A stretch of 33,255 nucleotides of DNA from an uncultured Marinoscillum sp. (lineage in GTDB: Bacteria > Bacteroidota > Bacteroidia > Cytophagales > MED-G16), in assembly GCA_902529805.1 (NCBI GenBank), contig CABZXU010000018.1, positions 1 through 33,255 on the forward strand, read 5' to 3'. Positions 8,339 through 15,591 of the stretch are shown in pieces (position 1 is the stretch's first letter; each line of letters opens with the position of its first letter). The notes beneath the pieces are model-generated. The model worked only from the letters and a program-made list of their open reading frames with translations. It made no database searches and was not told where the DNA came from. The translations under genes and the position numbers were made by a program.

Positions 8339-8374
8339 CATAATAAATACTTATAAATGATTATTATTGATATT

Positions 8375-9283
8375 TTAGACTTTTCTTTCTAGTGGCAATG
8401 TTGAGCATCTGAAAAGTCCGCCAAATTTTGATATTTCATCATATCTTATTTTTTCAACCTTATATCCAAGATTTTCTAGTATAATATTTAGTCTTCTAAA
8501 TGATACATTTGATATTATGGTTTTATTATCAATTGAAAAAATATTTGTGTTTAAATTATATAATTCTTCATTACTTATATTTATAATATTACTTTTTCCA
8601 AAAAGTTTATTAATCAATTCAATATCACTTTTATTTTTAAACCCATCTTCATATAAAATCAATTTTTTATTCCCTATAGGCTGCATAGTACAATCTAAAT
8701 GTAATACATTTGAATAAGGATCATAATCGCTTTTTATTAATTCAAATCCATAAGTTTTTTTGTTTGGAAAACTATTTTTTATAAATTCAAATCCTTTTTC
8801 GTTAGTTCTTGATACTTTATAATTATCAAATGATGATTTTTTTGAATATCCTACAAAAATCATGTCATCATATAGTATAATATCTCCACCTTCAATTTTT
8901 ATTTCTTTTGGTATATAAATTTTATTTTCAATATTCTTTACAATTTCATCTATTCCTTTTTTTTCAATATTTCTTTCTTTAATTATTTCAGGAATAAATA
9001 ATTTATTTTCAATAACAAAGGCAATATCTCTTGAAAAGATTTGATTTAAATTTTTTATATTTTTAGGCCTTAATACTTCAACATCATGCTTTAATAAGAC
9101 TTTAGCAAATTTTTCAATTTCTTCAATACATTCTTTTTCATTCGGATAATTATTTTTTATTATACTATCTCTTGTTTTAGGATCTATACAATTATTAATA
9201 CTTGGTTTATTGCCAATGTCATTAGCTATGCCCAGTACAACTGAAACTAATTTATTTGTTTCATTATTTACATTAAGATTCAT
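8375..9283 (-). CDS. arginine deiminase / dimethylargininase / amidinotransferase-family enzyme
   Basis: The 302-residue product is a pentein-fold guanidino-modifying enzyme. The active-site series is complete: SRDIAF at 84-89, EGGD at 131-134, HLD at 195-197 and the nucleophile Cys293 in GGLFRCSTLPLER at the extreme C-terminus. Such enzymes hydrolyse or transfer the guanidino group of arginine, methylated arginines or citrulline, and the class does not fix the substrate. It follows the PHP-domain gene by 17 bases and would naturally continue into ctlX were it not for the integrase inserted between them. It is distinct in sequence from CtlX; the two are not a recent duplication. Confidence 0.85.
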   Translation of the reverse strand: MNLNVNNETNKLVSVVLGIANDIGNKPSINNCIDPKTRDSIIKNNYPNEKECIEEIEKFAKVLLKHDVEVLRPKNIKNLNQIFSRDIAFVIENKLFIPEIIKERNIEKKGIDEIVKNIENKIYIPKEIKIEGGDIILYDDMIFVGYSKKSSFDNYKVSRTNEKGFEFIKNSFPNKKTYGFELIKSDYDPYSNVLHLDCTMQPIGNKKLILYEDGFKNKSDIELINKLFGKSNIINISNEELYNLNTNIFSIDNKTIISNVSFRRLNIILENLGYKVEKIRYDEISKFGGLFRCSTLPLERKV

Positions 9284-9300
9284 TGACGATGTCTCAGATA

Positions 9301-10494
9301 TTATAGCTTTAAATTAATTTCCAAATATTTCTTTGGGGCAGTAATAGCATTTAATACATAAAATGTTAAATTATTTACATCAATTTTATTTTTTGTCTTC
9401 AAAGAAATTTCTGAAGTACTTTTTGGTGAAATTAAGATTATGTCATTGTTCGTTTCAAAGGTAAAGGGAGTTTTATTTTTTAAAATAAATGGGGCATTTG
9501 CAATATTTTTAATTAATATTTTTTTAATTGAGCTTTTCCCCACTTCTGAATATCCTTCAGGAGAATTTTCTTTTTTAATTAGTTTTATACTGCTCTCTAC
9601 AAGAGGTTTTAAAAATTTACTCTTACCAATTAAAAGCTCATTATAATATACGGCTGTATTACCATCAAAAAGGGCTTTTTTTATTCCATTTTCACTTTTT
9701 TCTTTTGTAAATACAAGCGTTACAGGCCTGTGGTTTTCCACTTGAAACTTACTTTTATCATTCGAAATATATTTATCATTTGAAATATTAAATAACCAAT
9801 CAATTAAACCATGAATATCTGAAGTCCCCATAATAGTTAAATCATTTTCAATTGCTATTTTAAATGCCTCTTCAGAATATGTTAATTCGTTTACAATTTC
9901 TATTCCATGGAGTAGTTTATTAGAAATTAAATATTTATGTACTGAATCTAATTTTGCAATTCCATTACTTCTTTGAGCTGGCCAAGCTGGATGATTCCAA
10001 AAAACAAATGCTCCTTGCTCATTAGCTTCAAGAATACCTTTTACTGAATCTTCTAAATTTAAAAGGGGATTTGCATCTTCCAAAAAAATTGCATTTATAT
10101 GACCTGGAGGCATTTTTCTTGTAATTTCTTGACCATTAATAACTAATAATTTATCAGTTTCATTTAGTTTTTTGTTTTCATTATCTGCATATTTTTTTGC
10201 AATATGATATGCCCTATTTCTATCTGTGTTAGGAATATCAGCACTATATGGTTGATATTCAAGATGTTCAGTTAAAGAGATAGCATCTAAACCATCTTTA
10301 AAAGATTCTTGAACTCTTATTGTAGGCCATACACTTCCATCTGAAAACACAGTATGTTGGTGGAAATCTGTTGCTAATGTATAATACCCTTTAATATTTG
10401 GAAAATCTATTTTCCTTTTATTGTTTTGTGAAAATATTGGATTGCATATGAAAATTATAAGAAATATATAACATATTCTTTGTTTAAAATTCAT
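9301..10494 (-). CDS. secreted PHP-domain phosphodiesterase (Sb-PDE-like)
   Basis: A PHP-domain metallohydrolase, with metal ligands His45 and His47 in DFHQHTVFSDG, a TEH motif (76-77), NGQEIT, GHINAIF and a WNHPAWP segment further on. Similar Bacteroidota proteins are named Sb-PDE family phosphodiesterases, acting on phosphodiesters. I chose the ATG at 10494 rather than one eleven codons upstream because it gives a clean signal peptide (MNFKQRICYIF ... IFSQ, cleavage near residue 23). The protein is therefore periplasmic or surface-exposed. The C-terminal 120 residues look like a beta-rich extension. It leads the minus-strand run and diverges from the DUF3089 gene across only 61 bases. Confidence 0.82.
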   Translation of the reverse strand: MNFKQRICYIFLIIFICNPIFSQNNKRKIDFPNIKGYYTLATDFHQHTVFSDGSVWPTIRVQESFKDGLDAISLTEHLEYQPYSADIPNTDRNRAYHIAKKYADNENKKLNETDKLLVINGQEITRKMPPGHINAIFLEDANPLLNLEDSVKGILEANEQGAFVFWNHPAWPAQRSNGIAKLDSVHKYLISNKLLHGIEIVNELTYSEEAFKIAIENDLTIMGTSDIHGLIDWLFNISNDKYISNDKSKFQVENHRPVTLVFTKEKSENGIKKALFDGNTAVYYNELLIGKSKFLKPLVESSIKLIKKENSPEGYSEVGKSSIKKILIKNIANAPFILKNKTPFTFETNNDIILISPKSTSEISLKTKNKIDVNNLTFYVLNAITAPKKYLEINLKL

Positions 10495-10555
10495 AATCAA
10501 ATATTTACATTTTTTTTTAAATTTCAATATATAAGTATTATTTTAATTAAACATT

Positions 10556-11719
10556 ATGAGAATCTTTTATTTATTAATTTTTTTCTTAAGTTCATGTAAC
10601 TACAATAAATACATAGTTTCATATAATGGTTACCCTAAGGCTCCAGACTATCGACTAGAAAGAAATTGGGTTTCATCTCCTAAAAAACCAATACCATTAC
10701 CAAAAAATTATGTTGATAATTCAAAGTCTTATTCTTCTGATTTAGATGTTTTCTATATTTATCCAACTATGTATTATGATGGATATAATGGAAATTTGTG
10801 GAATGCTGATACGGAAGATGTAAAATTAAATGAAAAAATCAGAAAGCTTCCTGTTAATTTACAGGCAAGCATATTCTCTGGGATTGCCAGTGTATATTCA
10901 CCATTATATAGGCAACTATTTTATGATGCTTTGGGTTTTCATATTTCTAATGAGTATTTATCTGATTTAATTCTTGATAAGTCAAGAGTGGATGATTATT
11001 TATATTCTAAAAATAAAATTTACGAAGATGAAAATCTAAAGTTATTCAGCTTTGAAAATGAAAAATTACGATATTTTGCTAAAGAGGCAAATGATGTTGC
11101 TTTCAATGATATAAGAAGAGCATTTATTGAATATTTTAATGAAAAAAATAATGGCAAAAAATTTATTATTGCTAGTCATAGCCAAGGATCATACCATGCT
11201 GTAAGACTTTTAAAAGAACTAATTTTTAAAAGAAAGGATATGAGAGAGAAATTATTATTATCTTATTTACCAGGGATGCCAATTGAAGATGTTTTTGATG
11301 AAATAGATGAGTGTAAAACCCCAGATGAAGTAGATTGTTTTTTATCATGGAATACTTTTGGTAAAGGTTATATTCCTTTTTTTTATAATGAAAAAGTTAT
11401 TGCATCTAATCCAATCTCATTTATGGCTGATAGTAGAATAAGTGATTTACAAAACCATAAAGGCATACTTCTACCAAATTTTTTTCAACTCATGAAGTAT
11501 AGATTATTTAGATCACGAATAAATACTATTAAACTAAAAAGAGAAAGCTCATTGCAAGTTCAAGCAGAAAATGGAACACTACAAGTTAAAAATATTGAAA
11601 TGCCTTTTCCAATCAACAAATTATATGATTGGAAGGATTATCACATTGGTGATTATAATTTATTTTGGTTGAACATTAGAGAAAATTTAAAACACAGACT
11701 CCAAAAAAATTTAGACTAA
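10556..11719 (+). CDS. DUF3089 alpha/beta-hydrolase lipoprotein
   Basis: The 387-residue protein has a short lipoprotein signal (lipobox LSSC, lipidated Cys14) and matches the DUF3089 alpha/beta-hydrolase family. The nucleophile elbow is SHSQG with Ser209. DVFYIYPTMYYDG near 64-76 is the family's first conserved strand. It is likely anchored in the outer or cytoplasmic membrane and acts on an ester or lipid; no substrate can be named. It is a single-gene plus-strand unit between two minus-strand groups, and its stop touches the stop of the barrel-SPOR gene with no gap. I saw no standard promoter in the 61 bases upstream. Confidence 0.8.
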   Translation: MRIFYLLIFFLSSCNYNKYIVSYNGYPKAPDYRLERNWVSSPKKPIPLPKNYVDNSKSYSSDLDVFYIYPTMYYDGYNGNLWNADTEDVKLNEKIRKLPVNLQASIFSGIASVYSPLYRQLFYDALGFHISNEYLSDLILDKSRVDDYLYSKNKIYEDENLKLFSFENEKLRYFAKEANDVAFNDIRRAFIEYFNEKNNGKKFIIASHSQGSYHAVRLLKELIFKRKDMREKLLLSYLPGMPIEDVFDEIDECKTPDEVDCFLSWNTFGKGYIPFFYNEKVIASNPISFMADSRISDLQNHKGILLPNFFQLMKYRLFRSRINTIKLKRESSLQVQAENGTLQVKNIEMPFPINKLYDWKDYHIGDYNLFWLNIRENLKHRLQKNLD

Positions 11720-12811
11720 TTATTCAGCTTTTACTAATTTGATGAATGCTGCTTCTGGTAAATTTTCTCTAATTCTTTTTAAAACAGCAATACTTTCTCT
11801 TATTGTTCTTAAGGGACCTATTGTAGCTCTATAAAACTCATAATCATCGATTTCATTAATAATTATTTTGTACTCAAATTCATCAAGCTTGTTTTTATAA
11901 ATAAATTGTTTTGCACCTTCTTTTGATCCATAATTTCCAAGTAAAATAAAATTTTCTCCTTCTGGTAAATTTTGTGTTGCCCAAATATCTGACATCATTG
12001 CTGTTTCAAAAATTTCCACTTTATTTAGAAAATTATTAATTTTTACCAGTGAATCTCCTTCATTAAGAACTATTTCGTCAATTTTTAATGCTTCTGATTC
12101 TAAAGATAGAATTCTCGTTTCAGCCATTTCTAATTCACTTTTTAACAGTTCATATTCTTGTAATGTTATATCTCCTTCTTTTTTTCTATTAGGTATTCCA
12201 AGACCAATTGAGAATCCAAATGTATGATCATAATTATTTCCAAATGGATTATGGTCTAAACCATCTTCTGTATTAAAAATTTTGTAATAAGCCTCAAAAT
12301 TGATATTGTATTTTTCATTAATTTTCATTTCGTATTTTGCTCCTAATCCTGTTGGAAACCCCCAAGATGTACCATCTGCTCCTAAAGGACCATCGTTCCA
12401 ATTGATTACACTGAAACCAAAACTTGTAAATAATTTAATTTTTTTAAATACGTAAGCTCCTAGTCTAAATTCTGGGGCAACACCATTAGTGTGGGTAACA
12501 TTATCATCTGCAGGACCAAGTCTAAAAAAATTAATTTTAGCTCCTGCAAAAAATGGATCTGTCCAATCTTTTTCAAAACCTATTCCTATATTTATGTTCC
12601 TCTTAAAACCATACATTATATCCGTTTCAGAACTAGCAGCTTGTTTATCACCAACAAGGTAAACTGGTCCTAAATCAAAATATAAACCTTCTAATTTTTG
12701 CAAAAAGCTATCTTTTTGTTTTACAGAATCTTGAATTTGACTATAACCTTTAAATAAAAAAATAAGATTTATAGCTAATATAAGCTGGAAATATTTTAAA
12801 ATTATTTTCAT
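11720..12811 (-). CDS. outer-membrane beta-barrel protein with coiled coil and C-terminal SPOR-like domain
   Basis: I do not recognise this as a named family. The 363 residues divide into a signal peptide (cleavage near GYSQ, residue 25), a region of about 180 residues of alternating aromatic/glycine strands typical of a small barrel (for example FRLGAYVFKKIKLFTSFGFSV), a charged heptad-like helix at about 213-245, and a final segment of about 75 residues. In that last part NFILLGNYGSKEGAKQF followed by YRATIGPL has the beta-alpha-beta pattern of a SPOR domain, a peptidoglycan glycan-strand binding module. A barrel joined to SPOR could tie the outer membrane to the cell wall. It is last in a minus-strand set with the EF-hand lipoprotein and FAD oxidase. 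The domain reading is inference from pattern. Confidence 0.6.
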   Translation of the reverse strand: MKIILKYFQLILAINLIFLFKGYSQIQDSVKQKDSFLQKLEGLYFDLGPVYLVGDKQAASSETDIMYGFKRNINIGIGFEKDWTDPFFAGAKINFFRLGPADDNVTHTNGVAPEFRLGAYVFKKIKLFTSFGFSVINWNDGPLGADGTSWGFPTGLGAKYEMKINEKYNINFEAYYKIFNTEDGLDHNPFGNNYDHTFGFSIGLGIPNRKKEGDITLQEYELLKSELEMAETRILSLESEALKIDEIVLNEGDSLVKINNFLNKVEIFETAMMSDIWATQNLPEGENFILLGNYGSKEGAKQFIYKNKLDEFEYKIIINEIDDYEFYRATIGPLRTIRESIAVLKRIRENLPEAAFIKLVKAE

Positions 12812-12833
12812 TAATTATGCAATTTAAATAAAA

Positions 12834-13682
12834 TTAAGGTATTCTATATTTTCCATTGGGAAGTTTAGTAGGTAATTTATATTCACTTTTTGTTAATAAA
12901 TTATAAACATCGCTATCATTATTTTTTACTTTTTCTTTTGTATTTAGTTTCCATTCGTCTTTTATTTCATTAAATCTTCCATTAAAATCTTGACCTCCAA
13001 GTATAGAAGTCAAAGCCCAATACGTGTATTCTGTAATTTGACAGCTATAGTCACAAGATTCATCATTATAAGTATACCATGCATTGGCTGGATATTTATT
13101 TGGTACTTTTTTAAAGTAACCACCTCTTGCAATGTTCATTGCATCAGCTATTTTACTTCCTTTTTTTTCTCCAAAAACTTCTGGGTATACTTTAGCATAT
13201 CCGTGTTGAGTAATTAGATGTAATACTTCTTCAAGAGAAGCATCAAATCTTGGGGATCCATTTACTAAAGTTATTTCTTCATCTCGAAGATCCTGATAAT
13301 TTGAATTTTTTAGATTGATTCTTTCTGCATCATTTTGATCAGTTTCATTTTTTACTAATAAAAGCCAAACATTTTTTTCAATTAGTTTATCTACAACCTT
13401 TTGATTGTCAACTTGACCATCTTCATCATTGTCTAAATATTCTGCTAATATTGAAGCCGCATGTAACATTTTCTCATTATCCACCTTATTTGTAGCATAT
13501 ATTTTAATTCCAAATACTTTAGTTGTTTTACAGAAATATTTAAAATAATTTTTATCAGACTCACTAACTCCTGTTATTTGAATATAATCAGTCCCATATG
13601 TAAGATCAGCACATTCTTTATAATTATCTTCTTGACAAGAAAAAAGTATAAAAACTAAAACAATAAAATAATTGATTTTCAT
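12834..13682 (-). CDS. EF-hand-containing lipoprotein of unknown function
   Basis: The 282-residue product starts with a lipoprotein signal (MKINYFIVLVFILFSC, Cys16 in LFSC). Residues 84-95 (DNDEDGQVDNQK) form an EF-hand-like calcium loop. Residues 151-160 (EEVLHLITQH) hold closely spaced Glu and His residues that could bind a metal, although this is not a standard HExxH motif. A Cys pair (CDYSC) near residue 210 could form a disulfide. I cannot name a function. It sits 10 bases downstream of the FAD oxidase and 22 bases upstream of the barrel-SPOR gene, so all three are probably one transcript. Confidence 0.65.
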   Translation of the reverse strand: MKINYFIVLVFILFSCQEDNYKECADLTYGTDYIQITGVSESDKNYFKYFCKTTKVFGIKIYATNKVDNEKMLHAASILAEYLDNDEDGQVDNQKVVDKLIEKNVWLLLVKNETDQNDAERINLKNSNYQDLRDEEITLVNGSPRFDASLEEVLHLITQHGYAKVYPEVFGEKKGSKIADAMNIARGGYFKKVPNKYPANAWYTYNDESCDYSCQITEYTYWALTSILGGQDFNGRFNEIKDEWKLNTKEKVKNNDSDVYNLLTKSEYKLPTKLPNGKYRIP

Positions 13683-13692
13683 AGTTTTTAAT

Positions 13693-14883
13693 TTAAATTT
13701 TTTTTTCAGATTTATATTTGATTTGAGAATTATAATATTGGGATAAATTTTTGTTATTTATTAACCTTGATTTGCTAAAGAAAGGAGGGGGTTTTTTATT
13801 TTTTAAAATTATATCTTTTACAAGTTCTCCTATTCCAGGACCCATTTTAAATCCATGGCCCGAACTTCCACCCATAATTAAGACGTCGCTTGATAAATTA
13901 TGCTTTTCAATTATAAAATTACCATCTATACTATTTTCATATTGACAAACTTTGCTTTCTGTAATAGGTAGATTTTTTAGCCCAGGGAACCTTTTGTAAA
14001 TATATTTTTTAGTTCTTTCAATTAATTTAGGTGAAGGCACTCTATCAGATTTATCTGGGTCAAATGGAGTTGATCTTTCATCATATGCAATTTTAAATCC
14101 TTTATTTAGATGAAACGGCATTCCGTAATATGTAGGTGTATTTTCATTTAAATCCATCCAGCATGGCATGTTTTTAATTTTATAATTATCATTATTATTA
14201 TTAGGAATACTAAAAAAATAAACTTCTTGACGAGAGACATATGAAATTTTATTGAAAAAATCGGGTACTATTTTTTGATTCCAGGGACCACAAGCAATAA
14301 TGTATTTATCAGCTTTAATTTTTTTATTATTTATTGTGATTCCATTTCCTTTATTTAATTTATTTTCTTCAACGTTTACTTCACCTATGATTAAAGATCC
14401 TCCAATTTTTTGAAACTCTTTTACAATTTTTTTACAACACCTACTTGCTAGCAATATGCCAGCTTTTTTTTCTAAATAAACTTCATTCACTCCATCAAAA
14501 TTTAAAATTGGATACTTTTTTTTTGCAATATTAACTGGCATCTCAATTATTTCATTACCTAAACTATTAATTGCTGGAATTGAATTTTTTATATAGCTAT
14601 TATCATTTTGTGTAACGAGCCATAACATTCCATTTTCAAAATATAATTTTCTTTCACTTTTCTTAGATAGCTCTTCCCAAAATTTAAAAGACTTGTTTGT
14701 GAGTTCAGAGTAGATCTTATCTTTACCATAGGCTAATCTAATAATTCTTGAAGCACCCCCTGAACCTGACCTAGAATTTCCAGGACCCCACATATCATAA
14801 AGATCTACATCTGCACCTGATTTTTTTAAGAAATATGCAGAACATGCTCCCCAAATTCCTGATCCTATTACAGCTATTTTCAT
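13693..14883 (-). CDS. FAD-dependent amine oxidase, monomeric sarcosine oxidase-like
   Basis: The 396-residue flavoprotein has the DAO fold: GSGIWG at 7-12 binds FAD, GGASRIIRLAYG at 42-53 matches the SoxA-type segment, and GGSSGHGFKMGPGIGEL at 338-354 closes the FAD site. Cys313 in SKVCQYENS lies where monomeric sarcosine oxidase carries its covalently bound FAD, so covalent flavin is likely. Such enzymes oxidise secondary amines such as N-methyl amino acids to an imine with release of hydrogen peroxide. No signal peptide is present, so it acts in the cytoplasm although the two genes downstream encode envelope proteins. It diverges from the membrane-protein/PQQ pair across 31 bases. Confidence 0.85.
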   Translation of the reverse strand: MKIAVIGSGIWGACSAYFLKKSGADVDLYDMWGPGNSRSGSGGASRIIRLAYGKDKIYSELTNKSFKFWEELSKKSERKLYFENGMLWLVTQNDNSYIKNSIPAINSLGNEIIEMPVNIAKKKYPILNFDGVNEVYLEKKAGILLASRCCKKIVKEFQKIGGSLIIGEVNVEENKLNKGNGITINNKKIKADKYIIACGPWNQKIVPDFFNKISYVSRQEVYFFSIPNNNNDNYKIKNMPCWMDLNENTPTYYGMPFHLNKGFKIAYDERSTPFDPDKSDRVPSPKLIERTKKYIYKRFPGLKNLPITESKVCQYENSIDGNFIIEKHNLSSDVLIMGGSSGHGFKMGPGIGELVKDIILKNKKPPPFFSKSRLINNKNLSQYYNSQIKYKSEKKI

Positions 14884-14914
14884 TATATAAATATAGATTG
14901 TTTATTTTTATGTA

Positions 14915-15589
14915 ATGGATAACTTTAGAATAAAACAAACATTTTGGGGAATAGGTATTTTTCTAATACTGAATTTTATATCAATGATCCTTTATCCTGG
15001 AGGAACCATTATAGATAGGGATACGGATGGTTATTTATTTTTCTACAATTTTCTAAGCAATTTGGGTGAAATAACAGCTAGAAATGGTGAAGATAATTTT
15101 ATTTCATCTGTGCTATTTAACGCTTCTCTTATTCTTGTCAGTGTTTCTTTTTTAATTTTTTATTCTAAATATTTTCAGTTTTTTAAAACTGAAAAAAAAA
15201 GTTATAATTTCATTAAAGTAGCATTGTTTTTTCTTATAATTTCCATTTTTTCTTTTATATGTATAGCATTATTTACTGCTGATGAAACAAGTTTTGATGA
15301 ACATGTTTTTTTTGTAAAACTTGCATTTAGATCTCTATTTCTTTTTGCCATATTTCAATCAATAGCGATTCATTATAATAACCAAATGAATAATAAACTT
15401 TTATTTGTTTCTATTTTATTTTCTCTATCAATGATATTGTTTATTCTCATGATGGATTATGGACCGAATCCTTTTGAAAGTAACTCTGCTTTATTTATTC
15501 AAGTTACCTCTCAAAAAGTTATTGCTTTTTGTATTCTTTTGAACACATATTTCCAAGCTAAGGAATCTTTAATTTTTAGTTCAAAATAA
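14915..15589 (+). CDS. multi-pass membrane protein, DUF998-like
   Basis: A 224-residue membrane protein with about six predicted hydrophobic helices (roughly 10-27, 62-84, 101-123, 132-150, 160-180, 190-210). The loop after helix 1, with YPGGT and then FYNFLSNLG, resembles DUF998 proteins, which have a conserved N-L/Y-S-x-L-G loop. Function is unknown. Only two bases separate it from the PQQ dehydrogenase, so the two are co-transcribed and probably translationally coupled. The DUF998 label is tentative. Confidence 0.6.
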   Translation: MDNFRIKQTFWGIGIFLILNFISMILYPGGTIIDRDTDGYLFFYNFLSNLGEITARNGEDNFISSVLFNASLILVSVSFLIFYSKYFQFFKTEKKSYNFIKVALFFLIISIFSFICIALFTADETSFDEHVFFVKLAFRSLFLFAIFQSIAIHYNNQMNNKLLFVSILFSLSMILFILMMDYGPNPFESNSALFIQVTSQKVIAFCILLNTYFQAKESLIFSSK

Positions 15590-15591
15590 CA

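Noticed and set aside
7069-8374. tRNA-gene attachment site for the integrase
   Set aside because: Neither flank contains a tRNA-like cloverleaf or a CCA-type 3' end; the flanks are short AT-rich spacers between protein genes.
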